Positions 20,662-28,809 of a stretch of 64,000 bases of DNA are shown here, piece by piece (positions within the stretch are counted from its first letter, which is position 1; every line of letters begins with the position of its first letter). The DNA is taken from NCBI RefSeq assembly GCF_003046185.1, contig NZ_PZZL01000001.1, forward strand, positions 434,001 through 498,000, read 5' to 3'. The notes beneath the pieces were generated by a model. That model saw only the letters and a list, made by a program, of their open reading frames with translations, searched no databases and was not told where the DNA came from. The stretch is from Phreatobacter oligotrophus (GTDB lineage Bacteria > Pseudomonadota > Alphaproteobacteria > Rhizobiales > Phreatobacteraceae). The position numbers and the translations under genes are program-made.

Positions 20662-22779
20662 TCAGCCGCCGCCGCGCCGGAGGTCGGCCTCGATCCGTAG
20701 GCCGGAGCCGCCGCCGAGCCGGGCGCGGTAGACCTGCACGTTCTCCATCACCCGCTGCACGTAGTTGCGCGTCTCGGAGAAGGGGATGCGCTCGACCCAG
20801 TCCACGGGGTCGACGCGGGGATCGCGCGGATCGCCGTATTTCTGGATCCACTCCCGCGCCCTGGCGCGGCCGGCATTGTAGGCGACGAAGGTGAGGATGT
20901 AGCTGCCGTTGAACTCGGCCGCGAGCTCGCCGAGATGCGCCGCGCCAAGGCGGGCATTGTAGGCGGGGTCGGAGGTGAGGCGGCCCTGGTCGAAGGGCAG
21001 GCCGTGGTTGCGCGCCGTCGCCCGCGCCGTCGCCGGCATGAGCTGCAGGAGGCCGCGCGCGCCGGCATGGCTGACGACGCGGGGATCGAAGGTCGATTCC
21101 TGCCGGGCGATGGCATAGACGACCGCGCGGTCGATCTCGGGGCCGACATGGGCGTAGGCCGGGATGCCCATGGTCGGGAAGGCCTGCTGGTCGAAGGGCA
21201 GGCCGCGATTGTTGGCGAGCTTGCCGAGGGTGAGCACGCCCTTGGCGTCACCCGCCCGCGCCGCCACCTCGGCGGCCGCGTGGAGGGTGCCCTGGTCGGC
21301 GGCGCGCTGGCCGAGATCGGCGAGGATGGCGCGGGCGAGGTCCTTCTCGTCGATGCGGTAGAGCATCTGCAGGGCGCGGGCATAGGCGCCGCTCGACGGC
21401 GTCGTATCCGCCGGCCGGCGGATCGGCAGGTCGGCAAGGCCGAGCTTCGCCCGGGCGAGCTGGCCGTAATAGTGCGTGGAGTGGCGCGCGGCCTCGGCGT
21501 AATGGGTCCGCGCTGCCGCCTGCGATCCCGCCGCGTCATGCGCCCGTCCGAGCCAGTACTGGGCCCGCGACTGCGACATCGGCGTCGTCGCCGCCTGCCG
21601 CGCCGCCTCAAAGTGCCGCATCGCCGTCGCCGTGTCGTTCAGGAAGCGCAGCGCCACCCATCCCGCATGGAACTCGGCATCGACCCGGCCTGGCCCTGAC
21701 CGCACCGCATGGGTCGCCGCGACCTGGTAGGCCGAACGCGCCTCGCCGGCATCGAGCAGCTTGCGGACCATGGCGCGGCGCTCGGTCCACCAGTCATCGG
21801 CCGAACCGAGCACGGCCGGATCGCGCGGGGCGCTGACGAGGATCTGCGCGGCCTCGCCGGCGCGGTCCTCGCGGCGCAGCCACTGGGCGCGGGCGAAGAG
21901 ATACGCGGGGTCGCGGTGCAACGAGGCCGGCACTTGGGCCAGCAACGTGCCGCCATTGGCCTGCTGCGCGCCGATGGCGAGGAAGGCCCGGGCGAGCGCC
22001 GGCTGGCCGCCGCCGAGCCGCTGGGCCGCCCGCATGGCCGTGGCGTTCTCGCCCTCGTGCAGCATGCGGTCGAGCCGCATCTTGTGGTCGCCGGCCGAGA
22101 TCTGGCCGCCGAACTCGGCGAGCACCCGGTCCTCGACATCCGAGGACAGGTCATAGCCATGCCAGGTCTCGCGGATCAGGCGGACGGCGCGGGCCTGGTC
22201 GCCGCCGCGCTTCAGCGCGATGGCGAGCGCCACCCGGCCCTTGGCCGAGGTCGGCTGGCGATGGGCGAAGAACTGGCGCACCGTCGCCGCATCGGCATTG
22301 TTCTCGAGCAGCGAGCCCTCGGCGCGCATCCGGATGCGCTGGCTCGCCGGGAAGCTCGGATGGGCATCGAGGAAGCCCGACAGCCGGGCGAAGCCGACGG
22401 AATCGTTGGAGCGCAGGATCATCCACTCCGCCAGCGCCTTGGCGACGGGATCGCGGATCTGGTCGCGGGCGGCGGTGGCCTGCTCGACCCGGTTCGCCCG
22501 CGCCGCGGTCGCGACCTGCCGGAGCGCGCCGATCTCGGCCTCGCTCGCCGTGCCGCCCGCAGGCCGCCAGACCTGCTGGGCCGGCGAGATGGCGCCGGTC
22601 GTCTCCGGCGCCTCGGCGCTGGCGACGGCGACCGTGCCGGCCTGGTCGGCCGAGGCCTCGCTCTTGGCGCAGCCGCCGACGAGCAGCGACGACAGGGCGA
22701 CGCCCGCCAGGAAACCGAGGCGCGGCACGAGGGGAGCGACAGGGGCCGGCGGCACGACGCCGAAAACACGAACGGGCAT
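20662..22779 (-). CDS. Lytic murein transglycosylase (Slt-like lipoprotein)
   Basis: Cleaves peptidoglycan glycan strands in the periplasm. The 705-residue protein has a lipobox LLVGGC with lipidated Cys37, so it is probably membrane-anchored. A long helical superhelix region with TPR-like repeats runs from about residue 60 to 520. The SLT catalytic domain has the motif ARQESTFDP with catalytic Glu561, then GLLQLMPATA and FVAYNAGRARA. The ATG at 22779 was preferred to the TTG two codons upstream. In related genomes slt usually precedes dapA. Here the accessory genes at 23-26.4 kb lie between them. Confidence 0.92.
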   Translation of the reverse strand: MPVRVFGVVPPAPVAPLVPRLGFLAGVALSSLLVGGCAKSEASADQAGTVAVASAEAPETTGAISPAQQVWRPAGGTASEAEIGALRQVATAARANRVEQATAARDQIRDPVAKALAEWMILRSNDSVGFARLSGFLDAHPSFPASQRIRMRAEGSLLENNADAATVRQFFAHRQPTSAKGRVALAIALKRGGDQARAVRLIRETWHGYDLSSDVEDRVLAEFGGQISAGDHKMRLDRMLHEGENATAMRAAQRLGGGQPALARAFLAIGAQQANGGTLLAQVPASLHRDPAYLFARAQWLRREDRAGEAAQILVSAPRDPAVLGSADDWWTERRAMVRKLLDAGEARSAYQVAATHAVRSGPGRVDAEFHAGWVALRFLNDTATAMRHFEAARQAATTPMSQSRAQYWLGRAHDAAGSQAAARTHYAEAARHSTHYYGQLARAKLGLADLPIRRPADTTPSSGAYARALQMLYRIDEKDLARAILADLGQRAADQGTLHAAAEVAARAGDAKGVLTLGKLANNRGLPFDQQAFPTMGIPAYAHVGPEIDRAVVYAIARQESTFDPRVVSHAGARGLLQLMPATARATARNHGLPFDQGRLTSDPAYNARLGAAHLGELAAEFNGSYILTFVAYNAGRARAREWIQKYGDPRDPRVDPVDWVERIPFSETRNYVQRVMENVQVYRARLGGGSGLRIEADLRRGGG

Positions 22780-23021
22780 GGGCAAGGTCCGTCCTGATAC
22801 GCAACGCGGAGCGGCCTCGTCCCACGGGACTGTGGCCTTGAAGAGGTGGTTATCAGGCCGTTTTCCTTGACGCTTCCTTGACGGCCCGGGGGCAAACCGG
22901 CCGGCGTGGTGAAGCAGGCGTTAACGATGCCGCGCCAGGAGCGGACTTGCAGAGCGTCACGCTCCGTGGTATCTAGGACAGTATTCCCATAAATGGGTCG
23001 ATCGACGGTGTCGGCGCGCGG

Positions 23022-24068
23022 TCAGTCCCGCTTCAGCCATCCGGCCAGCATCGACATCACGCTGGCCGCGCGCCCGCGCTGCTCCCCCATCCCCCGCTGG
23101 TGATCCCTCAGCGCGTTGATCTCGTCATAGGCGACGACGGCATTGGCGGGCAGGGCGGCCGGGTCGAGGCTGAACCGGGCGGGGGCCGGAGGGCTGTCGA
23201 TGGCGACGAGGTTTTCGGCGAGCCGCTCGCGGGCAAAGCGCATCGTCGCCATGCGGATCGCCGAGGGATGCTCGGCGAGGCGGCCGATGGTGGGGTTGGT
23301 GTTGATCTCGTAGATCTGCGGCCGGTCGCCGACGAGGCCGAAATCGGCGCGGCCATAGTCGATCCCGGCGAGATCGAAGACGCGGGTGAGGTGATCCTCG
23401 AATCGGTTGGAGCGGATGTCGGCGTCGTCGGCGCGGTAGGTCTCGTCGCCGACGAGGCCGGGCCGTCCCCATTTCACGTTCCACGTGTCCTCGGTCACCA
23501 CATGGTCGAGATGGATGCGCCCGCCGATGCGATAGGCGCCCCAGCGTCGGAACAGGCCGGGCGCCACGGGCTCGGCGGCATATTCGATGACGAGGAGGCG
23601 GGCCAAGGGGTGGCCTTCCACCTGCAGCCGCTCCAGCGCCTCATCGAGGGCCGCCTGGTCGGGCAGGAGACCGGTCAGCGCCGGCTCATGAGTCGCTGCG
23701 ATGCGGACGAAGACGGGAAACCGCGACGGGCGGGGGCAGCCATCGGCGGGATGGACGTCGAAATCGTTCAGCCCTGCTGCACGGAGGGCCCGCAGGAGGC
23801 CATAGCGGGTGCGGACACGGGCAGGATCGTTCAGAACCCGGAAGCCCGGCAGGGCCCTCATCTGGCGGAAGACCTGGGCGGCGAGGGCAAGCTCCCGCGA
23901 GGCGAGTCGCTCGATGTCGCAGAAAATGTAGGTCGCCGCCGGATGATCGCGTCCTGCGAACAGGGCCTCGTAGCTCACCGTGTCACAGGCGGGCAGCGGC
24001 GCACCGAAATCCGCATCGAGCGCGTCAACCGTGTAGCGATGGGCGGCCGTGACGACGAAACGGATCAT
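23022..24068 (-). CDS. RimK-like ATP-grasp protein of a putative RiPP locus
   Basis: A 348-residue protein with the ATP-grasp C-terminal metal-binding pattern (ADFGLVGDRPQIYEINTNP, residues 241-259). D242, E254 and N258 fit the Mg-ATP ligands. An N-terminal domain (MIRFVVTAAHRYTVDAL) and a central lid (about 85-190) precede it. ATP-grasp ligases form amide or ester bonds through acyl phosphates. The gene is divergent from a repeat-bearing peptide gene 131 nt away, suggesting that the peptide or a peptide-derived carboxylate is the substrate. The ATG at 24068 was chosen because upstream residues look noncoding. Its exact chemistry is unknown. Confidence 0.78.
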   Translation of the reverse strand: MIRFVVTAAHRYTVDALDADFGAPLPACDTVSYEALFAGRDHPAATYIFCDIERLASRELALAAQVFRQMRALPGFRVLNDPARVRTRYGLLRALRAAGLNDFDVHPADGCPRPSRFPVFVRIAATHEPALTGLLPDQAALDEALERLQVEGHPLARLLVIEYAAEPVAPGLFRRWGAYRIGGRIHLDHVVTEDTWNVKWGRPGLVGDETYRADDADIRSNRFEDHLTRVFDLAGIDYGRADFGLVGDRPQIYEINTNPTIGRLAEHPSAIRMATMRFARERLAENLVAIDSPPAPARFSLDPAALPANAVVAYDEINALRDHQRGMGEQRGRAASVMSMLAGWLKRD

Positions 24069-24113
24069 GGAGCAAAAAGGGGGAACCGATGCGGCATTGC
24101 AATCGTCTTGACA

Positions 24114-24128
24114 GGTCAGGAGGTGACC
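24114..24128. promoter_or_regulatory. Short dyad in the divergent RiPP promoter region
   Basis: GGTCA (24114-24118), a 5-nt spacer, then TGACC (24124-24128), overlapping a TTGACA at 24108-24113 that could be a -35 element for the peptide gene. No convincing -10 element is seen at the right spacing, so this is tentative. Confidence 0.3.
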
Positions 24129-24199
24129 GGGCACGTAAGCTTCCATTACGGCATCCTTTCTGCCCACGCCACGGGCCATCCTATTCCGGAGTTTCAACC

Positions 24200-24409
24200 A
24201 TGACCGCCGAGACCCGCCGTATCGCCATCGACCTCTCGACCCTGCTGGGCCTGCGCAAGGCCGAGGGCGGAACCGGCCGTGATGGCCTCACGCCCCGTCG
24301 TGGAACCATGGTCGGCCAGAAGCCCGTTTCGCCTGCCATGGTCGGCCAGAAGCCTGCCAGCCCCGTGATGGTCGGCCAGAAGCCGGGCGCCCCCTTCACC
24401 AAGGCCTGA
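24200..24409 (+). CDS. Putative RiPP precursor peptide with three MVGQKP repeats
   Basis: A 69-residue peptide. Residues 1-36 look like a leader, with an amphipathic IAIDLSTLLGLRK segment (residues 8-20) suited to enzyme recognition. Residues 37-66 are three perfect-length 10-residue repeats, MVGQKPVSPA, MVGQKPASPV and MVGQKPGAPF, followed by TKA. CCGGAG lies 9 nt before the ATG. The gene sits between the divergent ATP-grasp gene and, 18 nt downstream, the HExxH gene. The repeated region is Gln/Lys/Pro-rich and lacks Asp, Glu, Cys and Thr. The precursor role is inferred from architecture and neighbours. Confidence 0.72.
   Translation: MTAETRRIAIDLSTLLGLRKAEGGTGRDGLTPRRGTMVGQKPVSPAMVGQKPASPVMVGQKPGAPFTKA
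24308..24397 (+). repeat. Three in-frame 30-bp repeats inside the peptide gene
   Basis: Units start at 24308, 24338 and 24368, each opening with ATGGTCGGCCAGAAGCC. The first 17 bases are identical in all three and the last 13 diverge, mostly at variable core positions. This pattern points to duplication followed by selection on the constant MVGQKP part. Confidence 0.92.
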
Positions 24410-24427
24410 GGCGCCGGCCTCGCACCC

Positions 24428-25378
24428 GTGACGGACATCATCACCGCATCCTTCGCACCCAGCGGCGCGAATGGTGCTGCCCTGTCGGCGCGCCTGCGCG
24501 GCGAACTGACCCACAGCCTCGCGACCATTGCCGCCGGGCTCGGCCGCTCGCCGCCCGTGCTGCCGCCGGGCCGCCTGTCCGCCGCGGTCTATGCCCGCTA
24601 TTTCGACCTGCTCCACGCCGTCATCGCCGATGACCCGGAGGCGGCGGGCCGGGCCTTGGACGCTGTCGAACAGGTGCTCCTGCAGCCGCCGCCGGCCTTC
24701 CTGCGCAGATGGAGCGATCTTGCGAGCGACGAGGCTGCGCTGTTTGACCGCCACATCAATGTCGATCCGACCACGCGGGTCGCTCTGGAGGCTCCGGCCC
24801 CCGGCAGCGCCGGTCAGGCCCGCGACGCCATCGGCGCGGCGCTGTCGCTCCTCGAAGCCGCCGCGCCCGAACTCGCCGCCGAGATTCGCGCCCTGATCGG
24901 CGAGATCGTGCTGGTGGCTGGCGGCGTCAACGAGAACAGCCTCTTCGACGGCGCCACGGCCTTCGCCTGCTGGGGCGCGCTTTTCCTCAATGCCGACGAG
25001 CATGGCGACCGGATCGAGGCGGTGGACGGGCTCGCCCATGAATCCGCCCATGCCCTGCTCTTCGGCCATACGCTCGGCCATCCGCTGGTGGAGAACGGTC
25101 CGGACGAGCGCCATGCCTCGCCGCTGCGGGCCGATCCGCGGCCGCTCGACGGCATCTATCACGCGACCTTCGTCTCGGCCCGGATGCACCATGCCCATGG
25201 CCGCATCCTCGCCTCGGGGCTTCTGTCGGCCGAGGAGGCGGCGCGGGCCCGCGATGGCCTCGCCAGCAGCCGCGCCGCCTTCGCCGATGGCCATGCGACG
25301 CTGCAGCGCCATGCCCGCATGACGCCGATCGGCGAAAAGCTCATGGCGGACGCCGCCGCGGCCATGGCAGCCGCCTGA
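24428..25378 (+). CDS. HExxH-motif putative peptide-modifying enzyme
   Basis: A 316-residue protein starting at a GTG. It has H204-E205-S-A-H208 (GLAHESAH), followed by SPLRADPRPLDGIYHATF (231-248), which supplies R234, R238 and H245 as possible further ligands. This layout resembles the mod_HExxH domain found in RiPP maturation proteins such as FxsB. Some family members have, to my recollection, been reported as 2-oxoglutarate-dependent hydroxylases rather than proteases. It lies directly downstream of the repeat peptide, so that peptide is the likely substrate. An ordinary metalloprotease remains an alternative. Confidence 0.75.
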   Translation: MTDIITASFAPSGANGAALSARLRGELTHSLATIAAGLGRSPPVLPPGRLSAAVYARYFDLLHAVIADDPEAAGRALDAVEQVLLQPPPAFLRRWSDLASDEAALFDRHINVDPTTRVALEAPAPGSAGQARDAIGAALSLLEAAAPELAAEIRALIGEIVLVAGGVNENSLFDGATAFACWGALFLNADEHGDRIEAVDGLAHESAHALLFGHTLGHPLVENGPDERHASPLRADPRPLDGIYHATFVSARMHHAHGRILASGLLSAEEAARARDGLASSRAAFADGHATLQRHARMTPIGEKLMADAAAAMAAA

Positions 25379-25406
25379 CACTGCCGCTCGCCGCGCGCGG
25401 GGTGAT

Positions 25407-26432
25407 TCAGAACACCGCGTGGTCGCCGCGGTCGACCGCCGCCTCGCCGGCAACCAGCCGGGCATAGAAGTCGAACAGCGTCTCGGTCCCCGTCGACGGC
25501 GTCGCCTGTGCATCGTAGCGGCCGGTCGCCGGATCGAGCACCAGCATTGATTCCGTCGCGTAGTAGCGGCCGATACGGGCGAGTTCGGCCTTGTCGGCGA
25601 GGGAGGGTACGGCGCGGCCCAGCGTGCCGAGCCCCCAGATGATCGTGTCGAGCAGGGCGACCGGCACCTGCCGGAAGCGCGGGGCGCGCCCGAGGAGGCG
25701 AAACAGCTCCTCGCCCTGCTGGCGCGGCGTGATGGCCTCGCCCGGCCCGCCGATGGGCAGGATGCGGTTCTGGCGGCAGGGGTCGGTCAGGCATTCCGCG
25801 ATGAAGCGCGCGAGGTCGTCGTCGCTGATCGGCTTGCAGGCGGTCAGCTGACCGTCGCCGAAGACCAGGAAGGGCTTGCCGGCGCGCAGCCGCTCGACCT
25901 GTCCCGACAGCGACTTGAAGAAGGCGGTCGGCCGGACGATCGACCAGGAGAGGCCGGAGGCCATGAGCTCGGCCTCGAAGGCGAGCTTGGCCTGCTGGAA
26001 GGCGAGAAGCGGCCTCTGCACGCAGATGGCGGAGAGGAGCACGACCTGGCCGACGCCGTGTTCGCGGGCCGCAGCCAGCGCCAGGGCATTGGCCCGATGG
26101 TCGATGGCCCAGGCATCCCGCGGCACGCCGGTGCGGGAGGCAAGGCAGGTGACGAGTGCATCGAAGCGCTCGCCGCCAAAGGCGTCCCGGGCGAGGGAGG
26201 CCGGGTCGGTCACGTCGCCGAAGCGCAGAATGGCTCCGGGGAGGAGGCTCGCCATGGCGTTGGCGTCCAGCGTCCTGCCAATGCCGGCGCGGGGCCGCAG
26301 GAAACAGACGACCTCGTGGCCATCCGCCACGAGTGCCCGGGCCGTGGCGCGGCCGATTGTGCCGGTGGCGCCGAGCAGCAGCACGCGCATCGGCCGCGTG
26401 GAGGGGGAGGGGGCCGGGAGAACAGGGTCCAT
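25407..26432 (-). CDS. bciA: Divinyl (proto)chlorophyllide 8-vinyl-reductase homologue
   Basis: An NAD(P)-binding extended SDR of 341 residues with Rossmann motif GATGTIGRA. The middle and C-terminal parts match the BciA pattern as I know it: GKPFLVFGDGQLTACKPISD, IGGPGEAITPRQQGEEL and KAELARIGRYYATESMLV. BciA reduces the 8-vinyl group during (bacterio)chlorophyll synthesis. The ATG at 26432 was chosen, and 26390 is also possible. No other pigment genes are in view, so it may belong to a phototroph, be a relic, or have another substrate. It is convergent with the HExxH gene. Confidence 0.75.
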   Translation of the reverse strand: MDPVLPAPSPSTRPMRVLLLGATGTIGRATARALVADGHEVVCFLRPRAGIGRTLDANAMASLLPGAILRFGDVTDPASLARDAFGGERFDALVTCLASRTGVPRDAWAIDHRANALALAAAREHGVGQVVLLSAICVQRPLLAFQQAKLAFEAELMASGLSWSIVRPTAFFKSLSGQVERLRAGKPFLVFGDGQLTACKPISDDDLARFIAECLTDPCRQNRILPIGGPGEAITPRQQGEELFRLLGRAPRFRQVPVALLDTIIWGLGTLGRAVPSLADKAELARIGRYYATESMLVLDPATGRYDAQATPSTGTETLFDFYARLVAGEAAVDRGDHAVF

Positions 26433-26678
26433 CGGGGGCCGGTCGTGGGGACCGGGCGGCTGGAAGCCGCGGGTCCTGCGCTGCGTTGGCCTGACCCTAC
26501 GACAGGGGCGAGGCCACGGCCAATCCGCCGCATGGGGCCGCCGCGGCGATCCCTTTGGGGCCCCGCAGCCATGCGGCTTGCCCTCCACCCTTGACGTTCA
26601 GGCCATCTCAAGGCTTTGTGGCCGGCCTTCGCGCGCGGGGCGACGCCCCGTGCCATCCGACCGTTCCGGAGTTCTCCG

Positions 26679-27563
26679 ATGACCAACCTGTTCAAGGGAT
26701 CGCTGCCCGCCCTCGTCACCCCGTTCAAGGACGGCAAGGTCGACGAGAAGGCTTTCCGCGCCCATGTGAACTGGGTGATCGACGAGGGCTCCCACGGCAT
26801 CGTGCCGGTCGGCACCACCGGCGAGAGCCCGACCCTGACCCATGACGAGCACAAGCGCGTGGTCGAATGGGCGGTCGAGGAAGCCCGCGGCCGCGTTCCG
26901 GTGATGGCGGGCGCCGGCTCCAACAACACGGTCGAGGCGATCGAGTTCTCGAAGCATGCCGAGAAGGTTGGCGCCCAGGGCCTGCTGCATGTCACGCCCT
27001 ACTACAATAAGCCGAGCCAGGAGGGCCTCTACCGCCACTTCAAGGCCATCGCCGAGGCGACCTCGCTGCCGATCTTCATCTACAACATCCCGCCGCGTTC
27101 GGTGGTGGAGATGTCGGTGGAGACCATGGCGCGCCTCGCCGAGATCAAGAACATCGTCGGCGTGAAGGACGCGACAATGAAGCTCGACCGCGTCTCGGCC
27201 CAGCGCCAGGCCTGCGGCAAGGACTTCATCCAGCTCTCCGGCGAGGACGGGACCGCGCTCGCCCACATGGCCCATGGCGGCCATGGCTGCATCTCGGTGA
27301 CGGCCAATGTCGCCCCGCGCCTCTGCGCCGATTTCCAGAACGCCTGCCTCGCCGGCGACTTCGCCAAGGCGCTGGCGATCCAGGACAAGCTCTTCCCGCT
27401 GCACCAGGCGCTCTTCGTCGAGCCGAACCCGGCCCCGTCCAAGGCGGCGCTGAACCTGCTCGGACGGATGTCCGACGAGGTGCGTCTGCCGATGGTCCCG
27501 GCCTCCGCCGCCACCCGCGAGACGGTGAAGGCCGCGCTCGTCCATGCCGGCCTGATGAACTGA
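26679..27563 (+). CDS. dapA: 4-hydroxy-tetrahydrodipicolinate synthase
   Basis: First committed step of lysine/DAP synthesis, condensing pyruvate with aspartate semialdehyde. The 294-residue TIM barrel has [12 protein letters not shown], the catalytic Tyr in [13 protein letters not shown] and the Schiff-base Lys in IVGVKDAT. The ATG at 26679 has GGAG at proper spacing, and the longer frame upstream is noncoding. It is followed by smpB. Confidence 0.96.
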   Translation: MTNLFKGSLPALVTPFKDGKVDEKAFRAHVNWVIDEGSHGIVPVGTTGESPTLTHDEHKRVVEWAVEEARGRVPVMAGAGSNNTVEAIEFSKHAEKVGAQGLLHVTPYYNKPSQEGLYRHFKAIAEATSLPIFIYNIPPRSVVEMSVETMARLAEIKNIVGVKDATMKLDRVSAQRQACGKDFIQLSGEDGTALAHMAHGGHGCISVTANVAPRLCADFQNACLAGDFAKALAIQDKLFPLHQALFVEPNPAPSKAALNLLGRMSDEVRLPMVPASAATRETVKAALVHAGLMN

Positions 27564-27584
27564 CGGGGGCCGTCCGCAAGCGTC

Positions 27585-28058
27585 ATGGCCCCGAAGAACG
27601 AGCCGAAGATCAAGGTCGTCGCCGAGAACCGGCGCGGCCGTTTCGACTACGAGATCCTCGACACGTTCGAGGCCGGCATCCAGCTGACCGGCACCGAGGT
27701 GAAGTCGCTGCGCGCCGCCAAGGCGACGATCGCCGAGAGCTATGCCGGGCCGAATGGCGAAGAGTTCTTCCTCTTCAACTGCAACATCCCGGAATATCTG
27801 CAGGCCAACCGCTTCAACCACGAGCCGAAGCGGCCGCGCCGGCTGCTCCTGCACAAGAAGGAGATCGGCCGGCTGATCGGGGCGGTGCAGCGCGACGGCC
27901 TGACCGTCGTGCCGCTCAAGCTCTATTTCAACGAGCAAGGCCGGGCGAAGCTGCAGATCGCGCTCGCCCGCGGCAAGAAGCTCCACGACAAGCGCGACAC
28001 CGAGAAGAAGCGCGACTGGCAGCGCGACCAGGCGCGGATCCTGCGGGACCGCGGGTAG
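27585..28058 (+). CDS. smpB: SsrA-binding protein
   Basis: tmRNA partner for rescue of stalled ribosomes. The 157-residue protein has the typical core ([43 protein letters not shown]) and a basic C-terminal tail ending [17 protein letters not shown]. It lies 21 nt downstream of dapA, a conserved alphaproteobacterial pair. No tmRNA gene is visible in the window. Confidence 0.96.
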   Translation: MAPKNEPKIKVVAENRRGRFDYEILDTFEAGIQLTGTEVKSLRAAKATIAESYAGPNGEEFFLFNCNIPEYLQANRFNHEPKRPRRLLLHKKEIGRLIGAVQRDGLTVVPLKLYFNEQGRAKLQIALARGKKLHDKRDTEKKRDWQRDQARILRDRG

Positions 28059-28100
28059 GGGCGGTTGTCACGACTGAATGCCGCGAGTCACCGGCCCATC

Positions 28101-28193
28101 CGTCATGGCCGGGCTTGTCCCGGCCATCCACGACTTGAACACGAGCGTCGCCGAAGGAAGTCGTGGATGCCCGGCACAAGGCCGGGCATGACG
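28101..28193. repeat. Palindromic repeat, family C copy 1
   Basis: A long imperfect inverted repeat with arms CGTCATGGCCGGGCTTG..CATCCACGACTT at the left and AAGTCGTGGATG..GCCGGGCATGACG at the right, about 92 bp in all. A second copy is at 39643-39733. Noncoding, located after smpB. Confidence 0.85.
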
Positions 28194-28313
28194 CGGTGAG
28201 CGGTGTGGCAGTCATCACCGGGGGGCGGCAACGGTGCGCAGCTTCAGGCGATCCCGCCTCGCCCCCTTGATCCCGCGCCCCGCCTCCGCTCATCTCACAC
28301 CGGGAGAAACGCC

Positions 28314-28700
28314 ATGGCCTACAAGCTCGATCACGTCGTCATCCATGTCAGCGACTGGGAGCGCTCGAACGCCTTCTATCGCGACGTGCTCGGGGCCGAG
28401 GTCGTGCCGCGCGGCGCGGGCTTCGCCTACAAGATCGGCGACATCCGCCTGAACTGCCACGGCCCGGGCATCGGCCACGTCAATGCCGTGGCGAAGGTCC
28501 CGGTCATGCCCGGCAATTCCGACATCTGCTTCGAATGGGAGGGGCCGATCGACGGGGCCGCCGCCCATCTTGCCGCCAGGGGCGTGCCGGTGGAGCTCGG
28601 GCCGGTCGCCACCAACGGCGTGCGCGGCCCGGCGACCTCGGTCTATTTCCGCGACCCCGACGGTTCGCTGCTGGAATTCCTCAGCTACCACGGCCACTGA
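28314..28700 (+). CDS. VOC-family (glyoxalase-like) protein
   Basis: A single-domain vicinal oxygen chelate protein of 128 residues with beta-alpha-beta-beta-beta repeats (LDHVVIHVSDWERSNAFYRDVLG and SVYFRDPDGSLLEF). Candidate metal ligands are His7, His49 or His55, and Glu121. GGGAG precedes the ATG at 28314. The substrate is not predictable. Members include lyases, dioxygenases and resistance proteins. Confidence 0.85.
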   Translation: MAYKLDHVVIHVSDWERSNAFYRDVLGAEVVPRGAGFAYKIGDIRLNCHGPGIGHVNAVAKVPVMPGNSDICFEWEGPIDGAAAHLAARGVPVELGPVATNGVRGPATSVYFRDPDGSLLEFLSYHGH

Positions 28701-28707
28701 CGCGCCA

Positions 28708-28734
28708 AACCCCGGCCGCGATGCGACCGGGGTT
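28708..28734. terminator. Hairpin between convergent VOC and SOD genes
   Basis: An 8-bp perfect stem, AACCCCGG (28708-28715) with CCGGGGTT (28727-28734). No long U-run is present on either strand, so it may act as a weak bidirectional terminator. Confidence 0.4.
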
Positions 28735-28809
28735 CGCCGAGGGTGCCGGCGGCAGGCAGGAGGGGGGAATCCCGCCGCCGCCCGAAACCGGGTCAGCGGC
28801 AGGATCGGA

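Noticed and set aside
24108-24136. TTGACA as a promoter for the repeat-peptide gene
   Set aside because: The -35-like hexamer is perfect, but no acceptable -10 element lies 16-19 nt downstream, so the promoter is not claimed.
23022-24409. Classical graspetide (microviridin-type) cluster
   Set aside because: The core repeats have no Asp or Glu donors and the ATP-grasp protein shows no clear graspetide-ligase features, so only a generic RiPP assignment is made.
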